Source: Corylus avellana (lineage: Eukaryota > Streptophyta > Magnoliopsida > Fagales > Betulaceae). From it: a stretch of 64,000 nucleotides of DNA. The DNA lies in the NCBI RefSeq assembly GCF_901000735.1, contig NC_081543.1, forward strand, positions 21,471,515 to 21,535,514, written 5' to 3'. This document shows, one piece after another, positions 47,790 through 59,065 of this stretch. The position numbers were made by a program, and so were the translations under genes. A model generated the notes under the pieces. It made no database searches, was not told where the DNA came from, and saw nothing but the letters and a program-made list of their open reading frames with translations. Position 1 is the first letter of the stretch. The number at the start of each line of letters is the position of its first letter.

Positions 47790-48012
47790 TGTAACACCCC
47801 ATCCATTGGCACACAATATTGTCTACTTTAAGCTTTTCAGAACCAGATTTTCAAGGAGGTCACCCATCCTAGTACTACTCTCATATAAGCTCGCTTAACT
47901 GCGGAGTTCTAATGCCATTACGATTTTAAAACGCGTTGTTATCATGAAAGGTGTGTAAGTATACATATAAGTACATCTCTATCTCCATACACAGACGATA
48001 TGGGACGCCACA
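47790..48012 (-). mobile_element. Cassandra-type TRIM solo LTR (223 bp)
   Basis: On the plus strand it starts TGTAACACCCCATCC and ends GGGACGCCACA. The minus strand carries a 5S-rRNA-derived block, the hallmark of Cassandra TRIMs, whose RNA polymerase III promoter lies in the LTR. No primer site or purine tract is seen on either side, so it is probably a solo LTR. Flanks ACTGT and CCTGC do not form a clear duplication. Confidence 0.85.
47853..47910 (-). promoter_or_regulatory. 5S-rRNA-derived internal promoter block in the Cassandra-type LTR
   Basis: The minus strand reads AGAACTCCGCAGTTAAGCGA and later GTACTAGGATGGGTGACCTC, matching the 3' two-thirds of plant 5S rRNA including box A and box C. 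The 5' and 3' ends of a 5S gene are missing, so it is not a functional 5S gene. Confidence 0.88.
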
Positions 48013-48959
48013 CCTGCATGCGATTCTCGTCGTGCTACAACTTCTCTCCCCTGCCTGCCTTTTTAAGTAGAAAAAGGTCAAGTTGACAGAACTAATTAAA
48101 TGCACGGTCTTGATAATCTTTGATAAGGTACGCATGCTTAACTCACGTATTTAATATGTAAAGATAATTCATGCTCTACTTGCACATAGTCAATGGATTA
48201 CTATATACGTAGAATATATAAATACTTTCACCATGAACTTGTTGGTTACATATATATAATCTAAATTAAGAATCTCTAATCTCGACAAGATTGCGACTTG
48301 TGATTAAACCTTGAATTCAGCAAAAGAATTTGTTGTTTGAAGATTGCCCACCATTGACATAGTAGCTACCCGAATACACACTACATCATGTGCATAAATT
48401 CAACAACTACAATGTAGAAAAGTCGCAAGTGATAGAATAATCATGGGCGATTTTGTTAGCATTAATCTTCTTTGTAAGAAAGAACCAGACAATGCATGGG
48501 ACGAAAATAATATATACATGTCGAAGTGACAGAAGCTGAACACTTGCAAGTAATATACAGCATGAAAATTAAAAGGTAATAATGTTACCCGGCCCCTCAA
48601 TCTATATCATCTAATTTGTAATGTTCCTTTAATCTTTTAATTTGTTTAATGAACCATACTTATCTAGTAGTGGAGTTGCAATATCTTCCTTCAACGACCC
48701 AAAAATGACGAAAATAACCTGTGTAAGATAAAAAATTCTGAAAACAAAAAATTCAGAAAAAAAAAGAGACATGCTTTGGTGTATATATATATATATACAT
48801 ATTTTTTTTTTTCATTTTGGGGGTGGAAAGAGGATACTACAATAATGGTAGATTAGTAGAATAAATTAACTAAATTTAAAAAAAGTTGGGAGGACATTAT
48901 AAATTGCATGGTCGATTGAGGAGAGTAGTTAGTGTATTTTTCCATAATATTTAAATCAG
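48013..48959. other. Spacer without recognised gene
   Basis: AT-rich, includes a short TA microsatellite at 48782-48797. Nothing recognised. Confidence 0.45.
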
Positions 48960-49242
48960 GATGATATTATTGAGTGAAGGAAAATATAATTAAAGAAAAT
49001 TAAAGCGGCATAACAAAATAAACACAAAATTTTACATGGTTCAGTCTATGACCTACATCCACATAATGGCTACATTTTGCTTTTATTCATTGATATTGTT
49101 CCAATACAAAAGCTTCTATTTATATAGAATTGATGTAATCAAATCAATCTAATTTGATTACATCAAATCTGATTTTAAAAGATTACAATGAATTACAATA
49201 AAATTTCTAAAATCAAATCCCTTAATATATTCTAACACCGAG
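48960..49242 (-). repeat. Possible copia-type LTR remnant
   Basis: The minus strand begins TGTTAGAATATATTAAGGG at 49242, has CTATATAAATAGAAGC at about 49113-49128 and AATAAA-type sequence, then the stretch leading to the end near 48960. It resembles short copia LTRs. The far end and target duplication were not resolved. Confidence 0.45.
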
Positions 49243-50016
49243 AAGAGGAGGAACTGGCGACGATGGATCCTCGCTAAGGAATAGAAGAAGAAAAGTTTGA
49301 GTTCACTAATTAATTCGAAAGAAATGATGAAGAGATTAAGAAAAGGAAGCAAAAAGGAATGGGGTGAGGGGGACCCCTGCGCACCTAAGATTCTCCATGT
49401 ATAGGAAGTGCTCATGGTGGCCTGATTTGGCCTCACAAGAGGATAATTGCTTAGTGGAATGTTGCATCATCTGATTCTAGCGATTTTACCTTTGGATAAA
49501 GAAAATATTTCATTGGTTTTGAATTCATATCATATGGGACATCATGTCCTTCAAGTGTGTTATAGAAAAACATGAGAGACCATCCGGTAAATGAGGGGTA
49601 AAGGTGCCCATCTTCATGAAGTGAAAAAGAAAAAGAAATAGATCATGTCTCCACAATACATGAATGTTGATAAATTATTTGCAAATCTTGCTTTATCCTC
49701 CACCAAGTAGTACTATAAAACACATTTTTATGATGCAAGGTGGGTGTAATATCTCAACTTTAGTTAGATCCAACTAATTAAATGGATCACATATTATTAA
49801 TATGATAAATTTATTTCATTAATAGTTTTAGCATTAAAATCATTTTTTTAGAGCCTATGTAGTTGCATATGTGCATAGTTTTTATAAAAATGTTAGTATA
49901 TGCACTTTGATTTCTTGTTGTACACAAAACTAAATACAGGATTTCAAAGAAGTATAAAATAGCATAATAGAAAATAAATCAATCACATAAAATATCAAAA
50001 TTTATGTGGTTTGTAT

Positions 50017-51272
50017 TGTTAGAAATATCTACCTAAATTAATAGGCAAATAATTATATGTTTTACCCGCAAGTGCATGAGGTCATTCCCACGAGGATTGC
50101 TAAATTTTGTCTAAAATAAATTTCAAAAGTAAAATAAAACAAAGATTGGATTTGAGTTGATAATAATAAAAAGGTAGGGCTTTGATATCCACCACTAATT
50201 ATATTTAGATAATATATCAATATGCCAATATTTTGATCATGTTATGTATATCTAATGTTTGTCAACCAAAGGGCATGGGTGCATACGCTAACTCTTTTCT
50301 TTCTTAAATGATTTAGTATGGGTGTATACTAAGTTATTCTTTAAGAAACCATATATTCTGTGGAAATCGACAAACACATGAGGCCTAGGGCATGAGTGTA
50401 TACTCTGGGTTCCCCATGTTGATTAAGCTAAGAACCCGGTGTAGATTTCTTTTGTTACTTTTATTAAACCCAGGACTTGGTCATCCAAATTAATTTAACT
50501 AACTAGTCCATACCATATGCATATGTTGATCAGGCACACACATATGAGGAATTCATGAAAACAGGAATTAATCAAATTAAATACGACAACATGATCATCA
50601 CAAAGGCGCCGATATTGAATATTAACTAAACATAACTAGGGCTTCAATCTAGCCCTACTAAATGAATTAGTTACTCATAAGTTTGATGTTAAACATCTTC
50701 ATAAAATAAAATAAAAGAAAGGAAAAGAATAAACCTGAAACTTGAACTTGAAGAGCTCCTATTCTTCTCCTTGGAAATTGTGTCTATTTTAGAGGTTTAA
50801 GGGTCTATTTATAAGCTTTAGGAATTAGAAACCCTAAAAATCATAGGGTTTGAGACATAGTTCGTACTAAGTTACAAAACCCTAGAAATTGCACTTTTCA
50901 TATCAAGGTTGGCGGCTGACTTGTCCATCACGCACGGGTGCACTCAATCACAACCCGTGTGCGATCTAAATCAGGTCTGTGATCGATCCTCGTGTGCTGG
51001 GTGCTCGATCGCGGGTGCCTTGCGCTTGTGGTCCTCGCCTGTATTGCGCTCGATCGCAGCTCCCCTACGATCGATCGCACTACCAGAGCCTCCAATTTTC
51101 CCAAAATAGCTCTTTTAAGTCCGAAACTTCTGAGATTGCTTCTTTTTCTTCCAATGACCTACAAAAACAAGGAAAACATATGAAAGAGCTAAAATGGCAT
51201 AAATTAACTAACACTAAAGGATTAATACATGCAAGTTTAGAGCTAAAAATATGAATATTTTAGCACTTAACA
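50017..51272 (-). repeat. 3' LTR of the 50-kb element (1256 bp)
   Basis: Plus strand TGTTAGAAATATCTACC...GCACTTAACA; minus strand starts TGTTAAGTGCTAAAATATTC like the LTR at 43926. It holds CGATCGCAC words at 50980-51080 and TATAAATAG on the minus strand (50805-50813). Confidence 0.85.
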
Positions 51273-52760
51273 CATTCCCAAACTTAAATATTGATAGTCC
51301 CTTAGCAATACAAAACTAAAGACTAAATGGAAAAACAGAAAACAAAAGATAAATCCATCTTTTGTGGAATGTACGATTGCATTTAGCATATGCAACAAGC
51401 CTTTTAAACCCCTAGGAGTTCCCTAGAGGACGAGTGAAGTCTTGTGAAAGTTTTTCAGAAATGTTACCCAGAAATATCATGCACAGTTCATGTTATTCCA
51501 AAAATTAAAGTATCACTTCAAGATCATGACTTTCATTCATTAGCAAGCTTAAAAAGATGAACTCCATCTTCATAATGAATTGGAATTTCAAAGTTCAATC
51601 ACTTACAAAGGACATGCTAAAACATCACAAGTTTGAAAACTGTATAAAGTGAACTAGCACAAAATTATGAGGCTTCCAAGTATTTCCAATGTGCAATGTC
51701 TCCATATCTCAAAATTCACTGAAATCTCTATTAGAATGAACAACAATGGCATATTTCTTTTCTTCTTTTCTCTCTTTTTTTTTTTTTTTTTTTTTTTTTT
51801 TGTGGTTAAGTTGTGCAATGTTTGGTTCCCTTAAGCTTTCTAATTGACCCATCTAACGAGTGTTAAGTCAATGACTCCTAAACCAGATGGTTTTAGGGCA
51901 TTAGGTGTAGAGACACCCCTAGGACTTACTAGCTCGAGTAAAAAAGGCTACAAAACCAAACTAACCATGACATCTATCATATCAAAAAATTTCACCTTTT
52001 GACGTGAACACTCAATGCTTTGAGGCAAGACGTCTAGTTACTTAGTGAAAAGCTTATCAATGATTTTTTTTTTTCTTTCTTTTCTTTTTATCATATATAT
52101 ATATATATATATATACGCCAAAGTATCCATCGAATAAGTCATCCAGTTTCACTCAAGACATAGAAACATACACATCAGACTTTCATGTCATACCCCACAA
52201 ATTATGTGTTAATGTGCTTGTGTGATCAGATCAAACATATGAATTCTCAACTGTCCTAAGCAAGTAACCAACTAACAAATTCTTTCATCAGATCATGTGT
52301 TCAGAATTTTAAGCTAACTGATGAATTCAAGCCACAATTCTTTCAGATTAACCAAATTTTTAAGGTAAACATGAACATGCATAATATATATATATATATT
52401 TTCACATAAACAAACAAACAAACAAAACAAATAGCATGAAATTGGGACAAAGTGTGTATAGTCAACATGTGTTCCCATACCCCCAAACTTAAATGACACA
52501 TTGTCCCCAATGTGTTCAAAACAAGGAAAGAATGTACCTGGGAGATGGACAACACTGTCTTGGAAAGCATGGCTCATAGCACACCCCAAACTTAAATTGA
52601 AGCACACTTGTCCTTGCAAAAATAAGAAAAACGAAAACATGTAAAAGGAACAAAACTAAAGATAAAGCAAAAGATTAAATGAAACACACAAAAATAAAAT
52701 AACAAGATAAACTATGGGGTGCCTCCCATGAGCGCTAAGTTTAACGTCTTCAGCCAGATG
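51273..52760 (-). other. Non-coding 3' segment of the 50-kb element
   Basis: Counterpart of 42483-43925 in reverse. It shares TTAAGCTTTCTAATTGAC (51832-51849), a poly(T) run at the homologous place (51776-51801), an AT microsatellite (52092-52116) and ACACATTGTCCCCAATGTG (52496-52514). Confidence 0.8.
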
Positions 52761-52772
52761 GTGATTCCCCTC

Positions 52773-53736
52773 TCAACGCTGTCTCGAAGAAGATGCTCCA
52801 ACTGGTGGCAGCAAACGGCAGAGAATGGAACGCATCAATTCTTCTAAGGCAACTAGTCTTTGATCCATCAGGACTTTATCCTCCTGAGCATCTCTTCTTT
52901 GATAAACCAATTCTCTCCGCATGCTGGCCATTTCTTCACTGAGTGAGCGATATTGTGCTGCATGAAAAATGGCCGGGGCCTCCTCCTTTGGTGCTTCCGG
53001 CTCAGCTGCGGGTTCATCTTCTGCCATCAGCTCAGCCTCACTCTCTTCTGCACCAGCTGCTAGTGCTGGAGGTACCCGAGGCATGTGGGAGCAGCTCTTG
53101 TTCCATTGGCGAATGCCAAAGATGGGAGTAGTAGTGATTGGCTCATCAGCTGCGGTGCCCTTTTTGCCTTTCTTCCGGAGGATATAAGTGATTAAATATG
53201 GGTAAGGCAGCCCCCATGAGTGAGTGGACTCAGCTCCTCTGATATGTACTCCATTCCAGAATTTGTGACTTTGGTTCTAGATGATATCAGGAATGGAACA
53301 CCAGGCACCTTTATAAAAGGCGTGGAGTGTTTGGAGAAATCGATCCCGCCTTTAAGTCTTGTGCCCAAAGGGAAAGGCATTGCAGTGCAAAACAGAGTCC
53401 ACAAACCACAGCCGTAGAGGTAGCTTGGACCGGTTGCCGACATTACGATAAGTGTCGGCATATTGCCCTTGACACATGTGCTCAATGATTTCTGCCACAT
53501 AGAATCTGGGCAGTTGCACGGCAAGTTGTGCTTCTACTGGAGGGTGCTCATCATTGCATTGGAGTGCAGCGGCAATGTCGACCCTTGTCACTTCAAAAGC
53601 TCGGCCATTCACTGTGGAAGATAGGGCAGCCAACCTATTGCAATCATGGGACAGGTGGGCATAGAACTCGGTCACCAAATTTCTGTAAGCAGTAGAGGTG
53701 ACCGGCTTGAAAAGCTTCTTGAGCCCCCGGCGCTTG
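52773..53736 (-). pseudogene. ORF resembling 'putative plant transposon protein' domain, frameshifted
   Basis: Read on the minus strand, the conserved-looking part lies at 53736-53352 (LVTEFYAHLSHD, GRAFEVTRVDIAAALQ, PLRLWFVDSVLHCNAFPFG), continues in another frame at 53524-53192, and ends at 53084-52773 with an acidic and coiled-looking tail (SLSEEMASMRRELVYQRR) closing in GASSSRQR, similar to the GASSSGQL end of the integrase frame at 42482. The pattern resembles the plant transposon-associated domain often found in gag-position ORFs of non-autonomous gypsy elements. Assignment is by recall; at least one frameshift (about 53370) makes it a pseudogene. Confidence 0.55.
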
Positions 53737-54612
53737 TGTAACATACTTGATCCAAATGGTATGATATTGTCCGCTTTGGGCCAAGCCTGCACGGTTTTAT
53801 TATTGAGATTACCCCCAAAAGGCCTCATACCATTTAGAGAGAGTATATTCCATATAAATACATAATCTTTTCCATGTCCAGGCAATGTGGGAAGTCACAA
53901 TCACCCCCTCTTAGGACCCAGCGTCCTCGCTGGCGACCCTCATGGGCTTGTGCACGCTCCCCCCATCTCAGGCTGGGCTATGGCTCTGATACCACTTGTA
54001 ATGACCCAGGGAAAAGCGCTAGCCATATCTGCGCTATCACCCCAAAAGGACTAGTCAATTTGGAGCTTCCCTAGGATTCATTATAAAGCCCAGTTTCACC
54101 TAGTAACTAGGCAATGTGGGACTTAGCACCCATGACTATTTTTATAAACCACACACTCTATGTGGGCTTCTTCTCATCTTTCCAATATGGGACCGGGGTA
54201 TTACAAACTCCCCCTCTTAAATTCCTGATGTCCTCGTCAGGGCCACGTCATGCAGTGCTTTAATACCACATGGCCTGACTTTACTAGGTGGCTTTGATAC
54301 CACTTGTAACGACCCAGGAAAAAGCGCTAGCCACATCTGCGCTATTACCCAAAAAGGACTAGTCAATTTGGAGCTTCCCTAGAATTCATTATAAAGCCCA
54401 GTTTCACCTAGTAACTAGGCAATGTGGGACTTAGCACCCATGACTATTTTTATAAACCAGACACTCTATGTGGGCTTCTTCTCATCTTCCCAATATGGGA
54501 CCGGGGTATTACAAACTCCCCCTCTTAAATTCCTGATGTCCTCGTCAGGGCCACGTCATGCAGTGCTTTAATACCACTTGGCCTGGCTTTACTAGGTGGC
54601 TCTGATACCATA
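53737..54612 (-). repeat. 876-bp higher-order unit 1 (B-A-A)
   Basis: B LTR, interior, A LTR, interior, A LTR, interior. It repeats exactly 876 bp later with only scattered substitutions. Confidence 0.93.
53981..53994 (-). promoter_or_regulatory. TRIM primer binding site (tRNA-iMet), first of the series
   Basis: Minus strand TGGTATCAGAGCCA. Equivalent sites lie next to every following LTR (about 54290-54303, 54597-54610, 54857-54870, 55165-55178, 55473-55486 and 55732-55745); the one at 54290-54303 has one substitution. Confidence 0.85.
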
Positions 54613-55488
54613 TGTAACATACCTGATCCAAATGGCATGATATTGTCCGCTTTGGGCCAAGCCTGCATGGTTTTATTATTGAGATTACCCCCAAAAGGCC
54701 TCATACCATTTAGAGAGAGTATACTCTATATAAACACATAATCTTTTCCATGCCCAGGTAATGTGGGAAGTCACAATCACCCCCTTTTAGGACCCAGCGT
54801 CCTCGCTGGCGACCTTCATGGGCTTGTGCATGCTCCCCCCATCTCAGGCTGGGCTATGGCTCTGATACCACTTGTAACGACCCAGGGAAAAGCGCTAGCC
54901 ATATCCGCGCTATCACCCCAAAAGGACTAGTCAATTTGGAGCTTCCCTAGAATTCATTATAAAGCCCAGTTTCACCTAGTAACTAGGCAATGTGGGACTG
55001 AGCACCCATGACTATTTTTATAAACCACACACTCTATGTGGGCTTCTTCTCATCTTCCCAATATGGGACCGGGGTATTATAAACTCCCCCTCTTAAATAC
55101 CTGATGTCCTCGTCAGGGCCACGTCATGCGGTGCTTTAATACCACATGGCCTGACTTTACTAGGTGGCTCTGATACCACTTGTAACGACCCAGGAAAAAG
55201 CGCTAGCCACATCTGCGCTATTACCCAAAAAGGACTAGTCAATTTGGAGCTTCCCTAGAATTCATTATAAAGCCCAATTTCACCTAGTAACTAGGCAATG
55301 TGGGACTTAGCACCCATGACTATTTTTATAAACCACACACTCTATGTGGGCTTCTTCTCATCTTCCCAATATGGGACCGGGGTATTACAAACTCCCCCTC
55401 TTAAATTCCTGATGTCCTCGTCAGGGCCACGTCATCCAGTGCTTTAATACCACTTGGCCTGGCTTTACTAGGTGGCTCTGATACCATA
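54613..55488 (-). repeat. 876-bp higher-order unit 2 (B-A-A)
   Basis: Same order and same sub-unit lengths as unit 1. One type A LTR here ends TATTATA (55081) in place of TATTACA. Confidence 0.93.
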
Positions 55489-55885
55489 TGTAACATACTT
55501 GATCCAAATGGTATGATATTGTCCACTTTGGGCCAAGCCTGCACGGTTTTATTATTGAGATTACCCCCAAAAGGCCTCATATCATTTAGAGAGAGTATAT
55601 TCCATATAAACACATAATCTTTTTCATGCCCAGGCAATGTGGGACGTCACAATCACCCCCTCTTAGGACCCAGCGTCCTCACTGGCGACCCTCATGGCTT
55701 GTGCACGCTCCCCCCATCTCAGGCTGGGCTATGGCTCTGATACCATATGTAACATACCTGATCCAAATGGTATGATATTGTCCGCTTTGGGCCAAGCTTG
55801 CACGGTTTTATTATTGAGATTACCCTCAAAAGGCCTCATACCATTTAGAGAGAGTATATTCCATATAAACACATAATCTTTTCCA

Positions 55886-56830
55886 CTGTGGTTATGCAGT
55901 AAAGCTCAACTGTTATATATGCTAAACGTCAATTAAAGACTCCAAGTCCAAGTTATAGAAGAACACTGCAAGTTGGCTATCAGTGTCCAAATAGGTTTAG
56001 AATTGATTTCTACAAAACCAATTCAGCAAAGGAAAAAAAGTCATGCCATGGGGTCCACAAGACTTGAGAAAATTCAAGTCATATCACAACAATCTTCACT
56101 GTAACTTCAATTTCATTAAGTTCCTAATGCAAATCTCGTCATGATGTCTCCATAAGGCAATCACAAGCTACGAACAACAATCAAGCACAACCAATGCTTG
56201 AACGTGAAAATTAGAATTGGTTTAGTCAACATATCTGTTAGATTTTTTATCGAGACAATTTTCCTCAATGTGATATTTCCTCGTGTCAGAACAAAATCAC
56301 CAGCAAAATCTAAATCAACATACCCAATGACACTGGAATTGATACACCATTTATGTCAAAGACTAAACCAAAATCAGTAAAGCCCCATAAATAACAGAGT
56401 ATCCATTTTACTATCTGCTAGTGAACCTTAACAGGACTAACAACACTAATTGCATGTGAAATATCTCGATGAATGAACACCATAGCATACATGATGCTCC
56501 TAAACGTACTAGAGTAAAGTAAATGTGACATGAAATGCTCCTCCTCCTCACTTTGCTGTGCTAACACTACTGATAGTATGAGATAATTTGAATAAGACAC
56601 ATAAACTGAATTTGTCACCATACTACCTTGAAGATTGTAGAAACCATAAAACTTGTTACCTTCTATCACAACCAATGAGCCTTTACTATCCCTGATGACT
56701 CCACCTTCACCCGAATACTTGTATGCAAGGGAGTTCAAACTGCCCAAATAAATCAAATTTTTCTTCAAATCTAATATAATTCTATCAATATTAATCATTA
56801 TAACCAGAGCATCTACCAAGAATCATCACA
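55886..56830 (-). pseudogene. Ty1/copia pol remnant
   Basis: The minus strand at 56819-56418 reads a segment with DLKKNLIYLGSL, YSGEGGVIRDSKGSLVV and NLQGSMVT, as found between protease and integrase of copia Pol, then jumps to FRSIMYAMVFIHRDISHAISVVS from near the end of RT. Below 56418 a third piece reads KVHWQ and LVFDINGV and then decays with many stops to about 56110. The middle (integrase and most of RT) is missing, so this is an internally deleted, dead copia copy. The stretch 55886-56110 may be its 3' end. Confidence 0.7.
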
Positions 56831-57214
56831 TTAGCCGAAGTCACGCTATATATATCACCGTTACAAGTAATATACCTTAATATATAAGCATAACTCAAAA
56901 GTTATAAGTCTACATCATCAACCAAATGAACTAATTACGATGAGTAACTGATCTAATCTCGAAATAAGCCCACAAGCGTCAATTGCATAATAACCGGATG
57001 CTTTGCGATTTTTGCTAAACTATATATAACAGCACATATATACATAATGTAGGGAAAAGAATACAAGAGTAAGTTCGACAATTTAGTGAGTATAAATGCA
57101 CATGACGTACAGGTCATTATATGGTGAACTCAGTTGTTTATAAAAATCACATGCAGCATTATGAGGTGACAGTTTATCATGGATGCAATATAGATATAAT
57201 ATATGTTATAATAT
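56831..57214. other. Spacer without recognised gene
   Basis: AT-rich; may contain the diverged outer part of the neighbouring LTR copy. Nothing definite. Confidence 0.4.
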
Positions 57215-58690
57215 GAGCAATATGTCATAGTTCAAACTGTATGGTCTACTCGAGATATTACTCATTCTCAGCAGAGTTGGCACTGTCCCGAGTGACCTGT
57301 AATACAATACCGGTGCCCTGGATATTGCACGCTACTGTCTATTACTAGCAATCCGACCGAGTTCAACCTCGAGTGGCTCACGCTACCAATAATGTACGTT
57401 ATGTAGCAACCCACCAATCAAACATGGCTGTGCCGGTCACAAATAACCAATGGATCCAAGTCCCACACACATATTTTATTATAGAGTTAACTTGTATAGT
57501 AAGACATGCTTGTTATCCCGCACATACTGGTATACCATGTCATATGATGCAATTAATCTTATTTGTTTTTTACATGCATGCTCTTTCAAATCTCATTTTT
57601 TCATTATCTTGCTTAATCAAAATATTTTTTTTCACAAAATAGAGTTCACAATAGTGCAAAATGTATTTCATAAGAATTGTGAAAATGCATGTTGGATATA
57701 TATAAAATAATCATGCTATGCAGAAAAAATAACAACAAGTATGTATATGAGTTTGTACTCACTTGTGTTGTAAGGCTCCTCCATAAAATCCACTTGAGGT
57801 TCAACAATCCTGAATACTGAGAAAAGATCTATTATTTGTTCTAAACCTGAACTAAAACAAGTCCTAGACCAAAACATGTTCAAAACAGACTTTTTACCAC
57901 ACCATCAAACATTCAAACAAAGAAGCTTGAACATTTGGCCTCGACATCGAACATTTAGCCAAAGATGTGCGAACTTTCGGTGCTGGGTAGAAAACCCATT
58001 TCGAATCAAAAAGCCATAAAATCACATCTAAGCAATTCTTAAGGCCTTAATGTGATCCTTAACAGAATCGTAACCCAAATTAACGTCTCTATGTAAAAGA
58101 AAATATATAAATCAAAATGTTAACTCATGCTTAAACCAAGATTAAGACCAACAACATCAATAAAACTCAAACCTACCAACTAAACTATGAAAAACACTTA
58201 ACCAACATAACAACTAAGTAAGGCAAAACCTAGGCTTAGAAGATTACCTCATTGAAGCAAAACCTCCAAGAAATCTCTCATTCTCCTTCAAGAGCTTTCA
58301 CACACTCAAACAAAGGTCCCATAAGACAACATGGGCTGAATGAAGCTTAAAGGTTGAGTGGGAAGGGGTATTTATAGGGTTGGAAAAGCTGAGGGTGCTG
58401 TTGTGATACTCCTACAAGTCAACAAACATTCAATGGTCCTAGGGCGAACGTTTGGTGCACTATTGCACAACAAGTATAATGTTTGGTTATTATCCAGTGG
58501 TTTAAATCTTGGTCAATGAACGTTCAGGGTCCCTGCATGAACTTCGGTGTACTTTTGGACATATGCCTGAACACCTTACCTATAATTTCCCAATGTACTA
58601 TCAGCAAATATTCGGTGGTCCCCCAGCGAATGTTCGGTGCTTCCCAGTGAACATTCACAGTTGACTTTTTTTGTAGTTTGACCGACTATG
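57215..58690 (-). repeat. Diverged reverse copy of the 2-kb LTR family
   Basis: Reverse complement of the middle and U3 of the solo LTRs at 19049 and 23317: shared segments include GAGTTCAACCTCGAGTGG (57359-57376), CAACCCACCAATCAAACATG (57408-57427), CTATAAATACCCC on the minus strand (about 58366-58378) and GAACGTT/GAACATTC words at 57905-58660. Neither terminal TG/CA end was recognised, so it is probably truncated at both sides. Confidence 0.65.
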
Positions 58691-58699
58691 CAATGTTCA

Positions 58700-59065
58700 G
58701 TGAAACAAGCATAACGTTTGCTATAGGTCTCGGAATTGCGCATGCGACCCCATTCCGAAAATCTCTTTCTGACGTAGCGGAAGACTAAGGTAACTAATAA
58801 AAGAGCAGCGTCTTTGATTCTGAAAGGAGAAGCATCTTTGTCTTCTACCCAAAAGATAAAACAAGCCCGTAGGCTAATAAAAGAAAGATAAAACTCTGCA
58901 GAGTATTTGAGAGAAAATTCTCTAATTTGATAATAATTCAATGAGTGAGTTTTACATAATAAGCTAGCCTATTTATAGAAGAGAAATCCTTATAATAAAT
59001 TAAACCTACTTTTAGTAGAGAAAGTATATCTAATCCCAGTAGGGAAAGTAAACATAATTATAATA
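58700..59065 (-). repeat. Probable LTR part of a second gypsy element
   Basis: Minus strand: repeated CCCTATTATAAT / CCCTACTG-type U3 sequence, CTATAAATAGGC (about 58967-58978) and a U5-like stretch to about 58740. It lies just 3' of the integrase relic at 59066-59747. Ends not resolved. Confidence 0.45.

Larger units (their letters stand above)
50017..53736 (-). mobile_element. Non-autonomous gypsy-like element (minus strand), 5' side lost
   Basis: The 3' LTR is at 50017-51272, with an adjacent purine tract (minus-strand AAGTTTGGGAATG), a non-coding 3' segment 51273-52760 and an ORF 52773-53736. No RT or integrase is present. The ORF is broken at 53737 by the TRIM array and I found neither a 5' LTR nor a primer site beyond it. 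Confidence 0.75.
53737..55885 (-). mobile_element. Tandem array of two TRIM families (8 LTR units)
   Basis: Two kinds of short LTR alternate head to tail, each separated by a 96-99-bp interior. Type B LTRs (163 bp, plus strand TGTAACATAC...GTCACA) are at 53737-53899, 54613-54775, 55489-55651 and, truncated, 55748-55885. Type A LTRs (209 bp, TGTAACGACCC...GGGGTATTACA) are at 53997-54205, 54305-54513, 54873-55081 and 55181-55389. On the minus strand each interior starts with TGGTATCAGAGCCA, the initiator-Met tRNA primer site, two bases inside the LTR and ends with a purine tract (AAGAGGGGGAGTT or AAGAGGGGGTGAT). These are complete TRIM hallmarks with no coding capacity. Confidence 0.92.

Noticed and set aside
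47853..47910. Functional 5S rRNA gene
   Set aside because: Only the 3' two-thirds of 5S is present, inside TG...CA LTR ends; it is the Cassandra-type promoter block.
57373..57710. Two open frames of 86-89 codons
   Set aside because: They lie in the diverged reverse copy of the 2-kb LTR family, which is non-coding.
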